From Sphingomonadales bacterium 12-68-11 (GTDB lineage: Bacteria > Pseudomonadota > Alphaproteobacteria > Sphingomonadales > Sphingomonadaceae): a stretch of 64,000 bases of DNA. Position 1 is the stretch's first letter; each line of letters starts with the position of its first letter. The stretch covers positions 105,148-169,147 of the forward strand of contig NCCV01000002.1 of assembly GCA_002279825.1 (NCBI GenBank), read 5' to 3'. Below are positions 44,909 to 55,400 of the stretch, piece after piece. Below the pieces are notes generated by a model. That model had not been told where the DNA came from, did not search any database, and saw only the letters and a program-made list of their open reading frames with translations. The position numbers and the translations under genes were made by a program.

Positions 44909-45250
44909 ATGGCGAGGGTATCGGTGGTCGGCGAAGGCGCCTGCGAAGCGGTGGTCGAGGGTCTGAAGGCGGAGTACGGAGCGGTGCTGGCTGCCCGTAT
45001 TCTTGAAGCGGAAGCGGCCGATTTCCTGTGGGATGCGCGCATCGGTGAACGGTATCTGGGCCAGCACTTCGGCTACGCCGACGATGCGGAAGACGAGCAT
45101 TCGCGGGTGGCGATCCTGAGCTTGCTGGCCGGCAACTGGCACGTCGGAACATGCCTTGCCGATGGCGATGGACAGGTGGTTGCGCTGTTATGGTCCCGCC
45201 GGTTCGAGCGGCGCGAAGAAGCCGAATTCATGTTCTCGCGCGCGGCCTGA
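44909..45250 (+). CDS. Hypothetical element protein
   Basis: 113 aa, ATG with a strong AAGGAGG 6 bp upstream. Text such as VSVVGEGACEAVVEGLKAEYGAVLAARI and RIGERYLGQHFGYADDAEDEHSRVAILSLLAGNWHVG reads as a folded alpha/beta protein; no family recognised. Likely cytoplasmic. It lies between ssb and the large STAND-type gene, convergent with the latter; the 250 bp after it hold nothing I can identify. Confidence 0.6.
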   Translation: MARVSVVGEGACEAVVEGLKAEYGAVLAARILEAEAADFLWDARIGERYLGQHFGYADDAEDEHSRVAILSLLAGNWHVGTCLADGDGQVVALLWSRRFERREEAEFMFSRAA

Positions 45251-45502
45251 GGGATCGCGTCCCGGGAGCGGCGCGGCAGTGTCGCTCCCGATTATGGACG
45301 GTCAGCGCGGTCGGTGTCTATTTCGCAGGGTGGGGAATTGTGGGGAAGGGGGGCAGGGAAGGCAAGATAAAGGGATTGCCTCGCGATGCTCGGCAAGTCC
45401 TTGTCTGCACATCGTTTTGTTACGAGAGTGGCTGGCATGCTGCGAGACGAACAGTCTCGCAGCATCAGGGTGCACGGCATCGCGTTGGCGGCGGGCTTGC
45501 GA

Positions 45503-48500
45503 TCAGGCGTCGCCAGGTTTCATCCAGCTCAGCGCTTCCTTGACCGCAGAGGCATCGCCGAGGTCGATTAGGTCGGCGCGCTCGATCGCCGGGTCATCTT
45601 CGGTATGCCAGCGACGCGCCACGTGCCCGGGTGGCAAGCGATCGACAATGCGGCCAGTCAGATCGGGATCTCGATCAGACGTTCCCAGCGCGAGCAGCAC
45701 GAGGAAGACTTTGCGATCATCGCTCGCCGCCAGCCCATCCGCCAGGCTTTCGATCGTCCCGAGCGCGCCGTGACGGCCCATGATGACCGTGAGGTATCCC
45801 GCGATCGTCGCGGGCAACCGCAGGGCGTGTTCGGGCAGGAGAAGCGCGACCGTCTCGGGCCGTAGGCGTTCGTGCTGGTTGAACAGCGCCCAGGCGGCGG
45901 CGCGACCGACCGCGATGCGCCGGCCCTTGCGTGACATCTTGACCACCTGCTCCTGGCGCGCGGCGTCGCCGTGGTGAACGGCGCAGGCCAGCATTCGGCC
46001 GACAAGCGGGATATCCTCGGATGACCTCGCGCGATCGATCAGTTCGCCGAGCACGTCGTCCGGGACCGTGTCGAGCGCGGAGATCGCAGCGACTGCCCGC
46101 CGCGCCACCGGGTAGACCCCATCGTCATTGTCCTGCCGCGCCCATTTGGACCACTCGTCTCCGGCCAAAAGGCGAAGCGTCGGCAAATGTCCGGCGTGAG
46201 GCTTCGCCTCCAGTTGGTCGAGCAAGGCCAGACGGACCGGACTGGACGTCCGCTCGGCGAGCTCGAGAAGAACTGGCGGCAACGGTGCCGCGAGCGGGTC
46301 GGCCACGGCCTTGAGGGCGCGCGCCGCAACATGCGCGAATCTGTGGCGCAGGGTGCTTTCGACAATCGCCACCATTCCCCGTGCTGCCGCGACGTTGATC
46401 GCGAGGAGCGCATTATCGTGGTCGTCGGTATGGGCGAGCATCCACCGCGCGTCGTCTTGCGCCTGGAGTTCCAGGACTTGCGCTAACCTGAGCCGGGCCG
46501 CGCGAACGTCTTCCGGCGGATCGGCGATCGCCGCAAGCACCTTGGCGTCGGCGTCCGACAGGTCCGGTTGCTTGTCCTGCAGAAGGGCCAGTTCCGCATG
46601 CGCCAGCGCCTCGAAAGTGTGCGGAAGCTGCGCGATCAGTTCCCCGGTGCGCTGCGACCAGGCCTCGGGATCGGCGCCGCGGCCGGGCGACCGATGCGCG
46701 AGTTCCGACGCCAGTTGCGCGAGGCGGGCGTCACGCCCGGTGTCGACCAGCCGCGCTACCACCTCCGGGAACCGGCCCGGCAGTTGCTCCGCAAAGCAGT
46801 CGAGCGCGGCTTGGCGAACCTCGGCGTCGTCATGCCCTTCGATCATCCGCTCGAGGAGTAGCTGAGTGAGGCCATCCTGCCATTGCCCGCCAGCGATAGT
46901 CCAGATCGACCGTTCTTCGACCGTGCCGCTGGCGGCTGCGGCCGCCGCCTGGAGTTCGTCGGGCGGGACTATCGCATCCTTGCGGACCAGCGCCCGCAGC
47001 CAGGGGCCAAGCAAGGCGTCGCGGTGCCTATGGGAGGCCAGCACCGGCCATCCCCGTTCCGACCGGATACGATCCACGTAGGCATCGAGGTAGGTCGAGG
47101 CGGTGTAGCCATCGTCATTGTCGGCGAGATGCTCGGCATAGTCCTCGCTGACCTCGTCGTTGATCACCAGCATCCGATTGCGCGCCGCGTGTGCGAGGCC
47201 GGCCTCGGTTGGCTCGAGCACCGCGACCGCGGCATCGACGATGGGCTCGAACCCATCCAGATCGGCCAGCGCGCCCGCCGCGATGGTATCGTCGTTGCGA
47301 ATGTAGCCGTAGTTGACCGAAACCGTCGCAGCCTCGACGAACGCGGCAGTCAAATCGCCGGCAAGCTCGGCCAGATCGCCGGCGAAACCCTTCGGGAACC
47401 CCGTGCTGTCTCGCGGCAGCGCGGACCGAACGAACCGCTCGGCGACGAGGCGCACGCCCGGACTGGCGCGCATCCACCTGTACCAGGCCTGGTCGCGCTC
47501 GGGCTTCTCCCAATCCAGCATGTAGGGAAATTCCTGCTGTGGACGATGCTCGATCCAGCGCGCGAACTCGGCAAGGTCGCTGCGCCCGGAGCCAACCAAG
47601 GCCGCCAACCTAAGCGCGGCTTCCAGTTCGCGTCCCTCTGCGCCGAGCGCCTGCTCGATCCAGGCGTCGACACGGTCCTGGCTGGCCCGAGACAACGTCG
47701 GGGTCAGGTCGGGAATGCGCTGCGACAGGCGAACGATCTCGGCGGCCGTTTCCACGCCCCATTGCTTGCCGGTGTCATCGTCGCGCACGAGGAGCGCCTC
47801 CACCAGAAGTCGCAGCGTTCGCCGCGCCGCTTGTGGATGGCGGGCGAGCACTTCCTCGATCCCGGCCTCAACCCTCGGATGGTAATACGACAGCGACCCG
47901 TCCGCTCCCTGGCGCAGGTTGCGTCCGGCGACGAAACCGTTGACGAACTGGCCCAGCTTATCCTCGAGCGAGGCGTCGCCATCGACGAGCGGGTCTTCGA
48001 GGCTCCGCAGCACGTCGCCGGACAGTCGGCCGTTCGGTTTGATCAGGGCCCAGACAATGGCCGCGGGTTTGACGGATTCGCGCTCCTCGATCTGCTCGAC
48101 CACTGTTCGCTCGATCGCGTCCTGGTGGGCGCGGGCTATCGCGTCCTCCAGCGCAAGCCCGGGATTGGCGGCAAGCCTTTCCCTATCGAGATCCGGTAAG
48201 GCGTCGAAGAACTTGCGCAGTTCGAGCGGCAGGCTCAGTTGCCGCAGCACGGTCCGCTCGCGCTGATGCGCGAAGGCCTTGAGGTCCGCCGGTAAGCGCT
48301 TGGACAAATTGCGGTAGAGTTTCTGCCGCTCGGGCAGGCCGTAGTTCTCAGCATCGAGCGGCATGCGCCAACGCCGGATGGTTTCAATCGCTCCACTCTG
48401 GAGCGCGACGTCGGTCCGGCTCGTGGCAATGAACAGGCGATCGTGCCGCGCGCTGTGGAAGGCCGGTGCCAACTGGTCGTTCCACGGTCTGCTGTCGGCC

Positions 48501-49468
48501 TCGAACTTGAACCGTCCCCAGGGATCCTCGATATCGTAGAGCACGGGCGGCAAGCTGGCATCTGCCGCGAGTTCCGCGGGACCTTGTGTGATCCTGACGC
48601 GCCGCAAGTCCGGGATGCGCGCTTTCAGGTCAAGCCAGAGCGCGTCGACCGTCGCCGTCTTCCCGCTGCCCGATTGCCCCACGAGCATCAGCGCGTGGTG
48701 CTTGTCGAGTACGCCGGTCAGATCGCCCCAGTTGGTCGGCCTGACATAGTCTTCGCCTTCGAAGGATGCGATCAGATACCCTTCATGCCCGGCAATGACG
48801 GCCTCGATCTCCTCACGGGCCCAACGCCCACCGGAGAGGCCGCGCATGCGATTCCACGCTGCTTCGCGCAGCTGCTTGAGACATTCCTCCCATCGAGCCC
48901 GGGGAACGCGGAAGCGGTCGATAAGCAGGTCTTTGATATCGCTGACGAGACGCTCATCGTCCTGCGTGCCGATGATGGCGACGCGGCCAGCGATGTCCTT
49001 ACCCGCCACCCCCAGCGCTTCGGTCACTTGGGGTGCCGGCGGCCACCGCCCGGCGCGGCGTACACTGATAGCTTTCACGGGGACGTTCAGCCCGGCGCTC
49101 GTCACCAGCAAGTAGCGGGCTCCGGCATCTTCCTTGAGGCGCGCCATGGCCGACTTGCGGCGTTTGCCGTGGTTCAGGAGCTTGAGAAAGCTCGTCTGGG
49201 TCCAGGCGTTGCCCGTCCGACGCTTTGCCTGGACGATAAGGCGGTAGCCATGCATCGGTACCGGATCGGACACCGCGCCCGGTTCGAATTCTTCGAGGTC
49301 GGCTTCGAGATCCTCCTCGCTGACATGCTCGAGCGTCATTTCCTCGGTGAGGCGCCCGGCGACCATGACATCGAGCGCCAGCCATACCGACACATCGACC
49401 TGGTAGTCGAAGCCTAGAATCGACCAACTGCCGGCACCCTGTCCGGTCTGGTCAGCCTCGTCATCCAA
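45503..49468 (-). CDS. Avs-like antiviral STAND protein: nuclease, NTPase, helical repeats
   Basis: 1321 aa. Residues 15-130 look like a Cap4/DUF4297-type nuclease: GFDYQVDVSVWLALDVMV, an acidic stretch E47-E52-D53, and the strand LIVQAK (Q80, K82), the QxK catalytic pattern. A STAND NTPase follows: Walker A GQSGSGKT (264-271), Walker B-like VLYDIEDPWG (309-318), sensor LFIATSRTDV. From about 600 to the end are HEAT/TPR-like repeats that in Avs proteins recognise phage proteins. Phage sensing would assemble the NTPase and unleash the nuclease. A TTG start at 49468 is the only usable one; the usual ATG is absent. Alone on the - strand inside the transfer backbone. Architecture clear, family name inferred. 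Confidence 0.72.
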   Translation of the reverse strand: MDDEADQTGQGAGSWSILGFDYQVDVSVWLALDVMVAGRLTEEMTLEHVSEEDLEADLEEFEPGAVSDPVPMHGYRLIVQAKRRTGNAWTQTSFLKLLNHGKRRKSAMARLKEDAGARYLLVTSAGLNVPVKAISVRRAGRWPPAPQVTEALGVAGKDIAGRVAIIGTQDDERLVSDIKDLLIDRFRVPRARWEECLKQLREAAWNRMRGLSGGRWAREEIEAVIAGHEGYLIASFEGEDYVRPTNWGDLTGVLDKHHALMLVGQSGSGKTATVDALWLDLKARIPDLRRVRITQGPAELAADASLPPVLYDIEDPWGRFKFEADSRPWNDQLAPAFHSARHDRLFIATSRTDVALQSGAIETIRRWRMPLDAENYGLPERQKLYRNLSKRLPADLKAFAHQRERTVLRQLSLPLELRKFFDALPDLDRERLAANPGLALEDAIARAHQDAIERTVVEQIEERESVKPAAIVWALIKPNGRLSGDVLRSLEDPLVDGDASLEDKLGQFVNGFVAGRNLRQGADGSLSYYHPRVEAGIEEVLARHPQAARRTLRLLVEALLVRDDDTGKQWGVETAAEIVRLSQRIPDLTPTLSRASQDRVDAWIEQALGAEGRELEAALRLAALVGSGRSDLAEFARWIEHRPQQEFPYMLDWEKPERDQAWYRWMRASPGVRLVAERFVRSALPRDSTGFPKGFAGDLAELAGDLTAAFVEAATVSVNYGYIRNDDTIAAGALADLDGFEPIVDAAVAVLEPTEAGLAHAARNRMLVINDEVSEDYAEHLADNDDGYTASTYLDAYVDRIRSERGWPVLASHRHRDALLGPWLRALVRKDAIVPPDELQAAAAAASGTVEERSIWTIAGGQWQDGLTQLLLERMIEGHDDAEVRQAALDCFAEQLPGRFPEVVARLVDTGRDARLAQLASELAHRSPGRGADPEAWSQRTGELIAQLPHTFEALAHAELALLQDKQPDLSDADAKVLAAIADPPEDVRAARLRLAQVLELQAQDDARWMLAHTDDHDNALLAINVAAARGMVAIVESTLRHRFAHVAARALKAVADPLAAPLPPVLLELAERTSSPVRLALLDQLEAKPHAGHLPTLRLLAGDEWSKWARQDNDDGVYPVARRAVAAISALDTVPDDVLGELIDRARSSEDIPLVGRMLACAVHHGDAARQEQVVKMSRKGRRIAVGRAAAWALFNQHERLRPETVALLLPEHALRLPATIAGYLTVIMGRHGALGTIESLADGLAASDDRKVFLVLLALGTSDRDPDLTGRIVDRLPPGHVARRWHTEDDPAIERADLIDLGDASAVKEALSWMKPGDA

Positions 49469-49681
49469 ACCCTCGTACTCCCGTCAGCGCCGGACCGGTT
49501 TTCCGCTTGATCCCAGCCCGGTGGTTGTCGCAGTTCGGCATCGCGTCAAGGGCGTGCGGCCAGATCGGGGCCATAGGTCTGGCGGCGATTGGCCGAGCCT
49601 GAGTTGCGCCGTTCGTCGTCGGGCGGTGGGTTTTCTCGGGCGTCTCGCCGAGCCATGCCGACCTGGAGGCAGGCATCGTCC

Positions 49682-51640
49682 GTGAGCGAGAAAGAATTCG
49701 AACCCGAAATCGGCAAGATGCGTACGGTGCGCTCGCCCCGCGGCCGCAAGTATCTGCACGCAGTGCTGGCCGCGGCGATGCGGGCCGGGCTCAAGGGAGA
49801 GGGCACGGGGCGCCGTTTCGGGGGCAGCCGCCTCGGGCGCGGTGCTGCGGCCGGACGCCTGCTCGGATCGCGCGACCGGCACGCCGGGTTTCGGGCGAGA
49901 CGGGCCGTGGTCAAGGCGCGCATAGCCCGGCTTGGCGGCAAGGGTTTCGCCGCCGCGCGCGCGCACTTGCGTTACATCCAGCGCGACGGGGTCGGCGTCG
50001 AGGGTGTGCATGGGAGGCTCTATGCGGCGCGCGACGACGCGGCCGATGACAAAGCCTTCCTCGATCGCTGCGAAGGCGATCGCCACCAGTTCCGCTTCAT
50101 CGTTTCCGCCGAGGACGGCGCCGACTATTCCGATCTGCGGCCGCTTGTGCGGCGTCTCATGGCACGAATGGAACAGGACCTCGGTACTTCGCTCGACTGG
50201 GTCGCGGCCGATCATGCCGACACCCTGCATCCGCACAGCCATGTCATCCTGCGCGGCAAGGACGAGCGCGGCGAGAACCTGGTGATCGCGCCCGAGTATA
50301 TCGCGCGCGGCATGCGCGAGCGTTTGGCCGAGCTGGTCACGCTCGATCTCGGGCCGCGCTCGGATCGCGAGATCGAGGCGCGCCTCCGGCTCGATGTCGA
50401 AGCCGAGCGTCTGACCAGGCTCGACCGCCGGCTCGTGCGCGATGTCGACGCGAACCGCGAACTCGAAGCGGGCGGCAGCAGCTCGTTCGACCAAGCCTTG
50501 CGGGCGGGCCGGTTGCGCAAGCTCGAAGCGCTCGGCCTGGCCGAGAGCCTGGGCGGGGGTCGCTGGCGTCTGGCGCCCGATCTCGAAGCGACGCTCCGCG
50601 CCTTGGGCGAACGCGGCGATATCGTCCGCACGATGCAGCGGGCGCTCGGCGAGCTGCGGTCCGACAGGGCTCTGTCCGAACAGGTGGTGTTCGATCCAGC
50701 CGCGGGCCAGACGATCACCGGGCGGATCCTGGCGCGCGGGCTCGGCGACGAGATCCGGGATCGCCACTTCCTGCTGATCGACGGCCTGGACGGGCGGGTT
50801 CACTACGTCGACATCGGGCGCGCCGATGCGGTCGAGACGCTACCGACAGGGGCGATAGTCGAGGTCGAGGCCCGCGCGGCCGCGTCGCGCGCGAGCGATC
50901 GGACGATCGCCGCGGTCGCCCGTGCGCATCGGGGTCGCTACAGCCATGCCCTGCACGAAGCGCACGATCCGAGCGCGTCGGACGCGTTCATCGCCGCGCA
51001 CGCGCGCCGGCTCGAGGCCTTGCGCCGTCCCTTGGGCCTGGAGCGGAGCGCGGAGGGCATCTGGCAGATCGGCGGCGACTATCTCGCGCGCGCCGAGGCG
51101 TTCGACGCGCGGGCTGCGCGCGAGCGGCCGGTTGCGGTCCGCCTTCTGTCGGCTCTGCCACTCGAGCAGCTGGCCGAGCACGAGGGGGCGACCTGGCTCG
51201 ACCGTGAACTCGACGCGGGGGCCGCGGTGCCGGCGCGCGATGCCGGGTTCGGCCGCGAAGTGCGCACCGCTTTGGCGGTCCGGCGCGCCTGGCTCCTGCG
51301 GGAAGGGCTGATGGCCGAAAGCGGCGAGCCGGCGAGCCTGCGTCGCGGGGCACTCGCGATCCTGCAGCGCCGCGAGCTGCTCCGCGTGTCGGAAGCGCTT
51401 GCCCGCGCGACCGGCAAGGACTTCGTCCAGCCGGTCGAGGGAACACGGCTTGAGGGGATCGTGCGTCAGCGGCTTGATCTGGCGTCCGGACGGTTCGCCC
51501 TGATCGAAGGCCAGCGCGAGTTCGCGCTCGTGCCCTGGCGGCCGGTGCTCGAGCGCGCGCTCGGCAAACCGGTCTCAGGGATCGTACGCGAGGCGGGGAC
51601 GAGCTGGACGATGGGGCGTGACCGTGGGCTCGGGCGCTAG
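49682..51640 (+). CDS. Relaxase with DUF3363 domain (RlxS-like)
   Basis: 652 aa from the GTG at 49682 (GGAGG 12 bp upstream); ATGs at 49655 and 49589 are alternatives. The nuclease half carries HQFRFIVSAEDGADYSDL and the metal-binding histidines of LHPHSHVILRGKDERG (motif III); DUF3363 covers the middle and C-terminus (SDRTIAAVARAHRGRYSHAL, VPARDAGFGREVRTAL). It nicks oriT and leads the strand through the Trb channel. A MOBP-type relaxase of Trb elements. In related elements it is adjacent to traG; here a restriction-modification set separates them. Confidence 0.9.
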   Translation: MSEKEFEPEIGKMRTVRSPRGRKYLHAVLAAAMRAGLKGEGTGRRFGGSRLGRGAAAGRLLGSRDRHAGFRARRAVVKARIARLGGKGFAAARAHLRYIQRDGVGVEGVHGRLYAARDDAADDKAFLDRCEGDRHQFRFIVSAEDGADYSDLRPLVRRLMARMEQDLGTSLDWVAADHADTLHPHSHVILRGKDERGENLVIAPEYIARGMRERLAELVTLDLGPRSDREIEARLRLDVEAERLTRLDRRLVRDVDANRELEAGGSSSFDQALRAGRLRKLEALGLAESLGGGRWRLAPDLEATLRALGERGDIVRTMQRALGELRSDRALSEQVVFDPAAGQTITGRILARGLGDEIRDRHFLLIDGLDGRVHYVDIGRADAVETLPTGAIVEVEARAAASRASDRTIAAVARAHRGRYSHALHEAHDPSASDAFIAAHARRLEALRRPLGLERSAEGIWQIGGDYLARAEAFDARAARERPVAVRLLSALPLEQLAEHEGATWLDRELDAGAAVPARDAGFGREVRTALAVRRAWLLREGLMAESGEPASLRRGALAILQRRELLRVSEALARATGKDFVQPVEGTRLEGIVRQRLDLASGRFALIEGQREFALVPWRPVLERALGKPVSGIVREAGTSWTMGRDRGLGR

Positions 51641-51945
51641 GTGCGGTTTGGATCGGAAGCATGGGTGGTGCCTCGCGCCGCTGGCGTAATCCCGCTTTGC
51701 GGCGCCGGTTGCCGCCGAGCCTCGGCTCTTCGGGTCTCGGCCTGACTGTGACGCTGGCACCGTTAGCTTACTGGAGCTTCGGAGACCGATGCGACGAATG
51801 CGGCGGTTCGAACCGAGAGGTTGCCCGTCTGTGGATCGTCGTGAATGGTGCGATCCAGCGCTACCCGTTCTATGGAACAGATCAAATACGAATCCGGGGT
51901 TAACCCCGGATTGATATGGGCACGTCTCCAAGCTAATCTGGGCAC
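51641..51945. other. Intergenic region upstream of the restriction-modification operon
   Basis: 305 bp, A+T-richer than its surroundings, without a gene. It holds a perfect 22-bp palindrome at 51891-51912 (half-site AATCCGGGGTT), 33 bp before the regulator ATG, the expected place for an operator of an R-M controller. This marks the left side of the inserted cassette. Confidence 0.6.
51891..51912. promoter_or_regulatory. 22-bp palindromic operator candidate for the R-M regulator
   Basis: Half-site AATCCGGGGTT followed immediately by its reverse complement AACCCCGGATT, no spacer. Directly upstream of the small HTH gene that heads the methyltransferase operon, so probably its autoregulatory site; a terminator function is possible but there is no T-run. 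Confidence 0.5.
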
Positions 51946-52422
51946 ATGCGCTACACTCAAAGCCAGATTCGCGAACTGCTTCCGATCTCGGTGGATGCCT
52001 TTCGCACGTGGCGTGATGCCATTCCCGCTCTGGCTTTACACAAAGGGCATGCCCCCAGCTTCACGCCGGGTGACGTTGTCGCCATGGCGATCATTGCCGA
52101 ACTTGTCAGAGACTTCGGTGTGCGAGTGGGAACGGTGGGCAACCGTTTAGACCAACTCTTTAAGGAGTGCCGTGGGAGATCTTGGCTCTCGCTTGAAAAT
52201 TGCGTCGCATTGATCGAAGCTGACGACTTCCGCCTGATTGACGCAAGCGTCGCCAACCGCCGCGCGCCGGATGCCTCCACCCTCTGTGTGCCGTGCGCCC
52301 CCATAATTGCGCGACTCCGCTCGGCGCTCACAGCGACTGAAGTCGACCAAGCGCAAGGCCATCTGCAGTTCCCCCCCACCTCCGTGGCTATACCGCCGGA
52401 ACGGCGGGGGAAGCGAGCGTGA
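51946..52422 (+). CDS. HTH regulator of the restriction-modification operon
   Basis: 158 aa. An N-terminal MerR-like helix-turn-helix (YTQSQIRELLPISVDAFRTW, GHAPSFTPGDVVAMAIIAEL) and a C-terminal part of unknown fold. The stop overlaps the methyltransferase GTG (GTGA). By position it is a controller protein that times methylase and nuclease expression after transfer. Family assignment is tentative. Confidence 0.65.
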   Translation: MRYTQSQIRELLPISVDAFRTWRDAIPALALHKGHAPSFTPGDVVAMAIIAELVRDFGVRVGTVGNRLDQLFKECRGRSWLSLENCVALIEADDFRLIDASVANRRAPDASTLCVPCAPIIARLRSALTATEVDQAQGHLQFPPTSVAIPPERRGKRA

Positions 52423-55400
52423 CCAGCGCCCTGGCATTCCCATTGGCGCCGGAGTGGAAAGATCGCTTGGGGCTCGCACATCGGCGCTCGCCTGAACTCT
52501 ACGAGTCAGCCGAGGCCGTCAGCGACGTGCCGCACGCGCCGGCTATCCGAGCCGCCCTCAACGAAATGGGTGTATCGGCGATCTTCTGCGTCCAAGGTGT
52601 CCCAACCATCGCGATCCTGGAAGCCGATCACTACGACCGCGCCGCTATTATCGATCTTCACGGCGCACTCTGGAATCAGGGCCTGGCTAGCCTGTTGCTG
52701 GTTATCGCCGACGATACGCTCAGAGCGTTTTCGCTCGCCCGTACTCCGTTGAGCGATCCAGGCGACGCCTTCGAGACCCGCTGCCTCATCGATAGCCTCA
52801 GCCTGACGACCGAAGCGCTGCGGTTTCAGAACCTTGTCTACGGCGCGGAATCCGGACGTCTCTGGAAGGACTACGGCGAGTATTTCCCCCCGAAAGAACG
52901 CATCGATCAGGTCCTCCTCGACAATCTGAATGCGTCCCATGACCTCCTGCAAAAGGCCGCGCTCGCTCCCGATGCGGCCCAGGCCTTGCTCATACAGGCG
53001 ATGTTTATCGCCTATCTTGAAGACCGGGAGATCGTAACGCCTACCTACTTTGCCGCCGTTTCCGAAAAGAGCGTGGAGAGTTTTTCGGCGCTGCTGGAAA
53101 CCGGCGACGTCAATCTCTTCCGGTCCTTCTTCCGGACCCTCCACGCGGATTTCAACGGCGATCTGTTCGTCGCGCCGTGCTCCTTCGAGTCCACGGGCGA
53201 GGCGCCAGAAGTCACGCCTGCCCATCTGACGATCCTGGCGCGGTTCCGGTCAGGTCGTGAAGAAATGGCGCATTCCGGACAGCAGCGATTCTGGGGCTAT
53301 GACTTCCGCTATATCCCGATCGAGCTCGTCAGCGCCGTCTACGATCGGTTCCTGGGTGAACGCGAGGCCGAACGCCGCGCCAACGGCGCCTACTACACGC
53401 CCATGTTCCTCGCCGACACGGTCGTTTCCCAAGCGTGGGAGATGTTGCCGGATGCGACAAGGACGACAGGAAACTTCCTCGACCCCGCCTGCGGTTCAGG
53501 TGTTTTCCTCGTCCGCTCGTTTCAGCGGCTCTGCGAACACTGGCGCGCCAAGCACAAGACGCAGACGATTTCCTGGAAAACGCTGCTGTCCTTGCTGAGC
53601 CAAATCCATGGCTGGGATTTGAATGGCGGTGCCGTTCGGGTCGCCGTGTTTTCGCTCTACGTCGCCTTGCTTGAAGAGGTGTCTCCACGCGACATCCGCA
53701 AGCTCATCACTCGGGGGAAACTCCTCCCGGAACTTTGGGGCAAGAACCTCGTCTGCCGCGACTTCTTCGAAGTGTCACCTGACGGCGCCCGATACGAGGT
53801 CATCATCGGCAATCCGCCATGGACCAGCCGCCGCGGTCCGGCGCGTTCGTCTGTGCAGTGGAGCAAAAAAACCGGCCATCCCATGCCCTGTGGCGAGGAC
53901 GCCTGGGCATTCAGCTGGAAAGCGCTTTCGCATCTCGCCGACGGCGGACTGATCGCATTCCTGCTGCCGGCGATGGGATTTTTGCATAACCACGCCCAAA
54001 AGACGGTCGAAGCGCGTGATGCGTTCTTCCGGAAATCCCAAGTCCGCCGCGTCATCAACTTCGCCGACCTTCGCTTTCAGCTTTTCGAGAAAGCCCATCG
54101 CCCCACAGCTCTGATCATTTACGGCAGCGCGAATGCGGGTAATTTCCCGTATCGCTTCGACTACTGGGCGCCGAAGGCCGACCTCAACCTGCGCATCAAG
54201 CGTGTCATCACGCTGAGCAGCGCGGACAAGGCCTCGCTCGGGGTGGGCGCAGTTCTCGATAACCCGCTCATCTTCAAGCAGCTCCTTTGGATGCGCGAAC
54301 CGGACGCCAAACTTTTCGGCTACCTCGCGCGGCTTCCCAAGCTAGAGGCCTTCGTCAATGATTTTGGCGGCCTAAGCCGTCGCCGCGAAGAGCCGGGCGA
54401 TCGCTGGGTGATCGGGCAAGGCTATCAGCCCTTCAATGAAGACAGCGATAGCGATGCGCCTCCACTCGAAAGCGCGTATGTCGGCCGACTGCCGGACCTA
54501 CCCATTGCGGCCTACTCACGCCTAGCCCAGACTGTGGAAGGCTTAATGCCGGCCGCATCGTCGACGGTTCGTCGTCGCGGGTTCGAGGCTGGGTTCGATG
54601 GCTCGCGGATCCTTATCCCGCGTGGGGTCGAGACGTCGCAGAACCGTCTTCGCGCCGCCTATTGCGATCAGCCTCTGACCTTCCAGCATATCTTCCAAGC
54701 GATCGTGGTGCCGGAGGGCGAGAACGACCGTGCTATGCTCCTGACCGCGATACTCAATAGTCGCATCGCGGTCTGGTACGCTTTTCACGGCACCGCTTCG
54801 TTCGGGTCAGATCGACCCGAAGTCCAGCAGGCCGACCTGCTCCGCTTGCCGTTCCCATCGCCCGACGATGTCCCGGATCAAGCCGCAGCAGCCCAAGCGG
54901 CCCTTGAGCTAGTCGCGATTGTGGACGACGCACGCGAACGCTCCAACAAGCCATTTTCGATGCAGGTCGATGACAGCGAGATCCTTCGGACGATCGACCG
55001 GCTCGCGTACCAATATTTTTGCCTGTCTCCCGATGAGATCGCGCTAATCGACGACACTGTCGAGGCGATCCTTCCTGCGCTTCAGCCCCATGAAGGCCAC
55101 TTCCCGAACCTCTGGGGCGCGCCTGACGAACGGCAACGCGCTCAATACGCGCGCACATTGTCGGTGAGCCTCGCGGACTGGTTCAACGGCAAGAAGATCG
55201 ATGCGCGCCTTGTCGCGCGGGGCGCTGATCTGGCGATCCTGCGCCTGCATCTAGGCGGCCATGAAGAGTATGCCGAAGATGCGGTCGGCGCACTCAGCGA
55301 CGTACTCGAGCAGCTCGCAGCCCACATCCACAGGCCCCTCAACGGTAACTTCCAGCTCATGCCGGATCTGCGCGTTTTCGTCGGTGACTGTCTCTACCTC

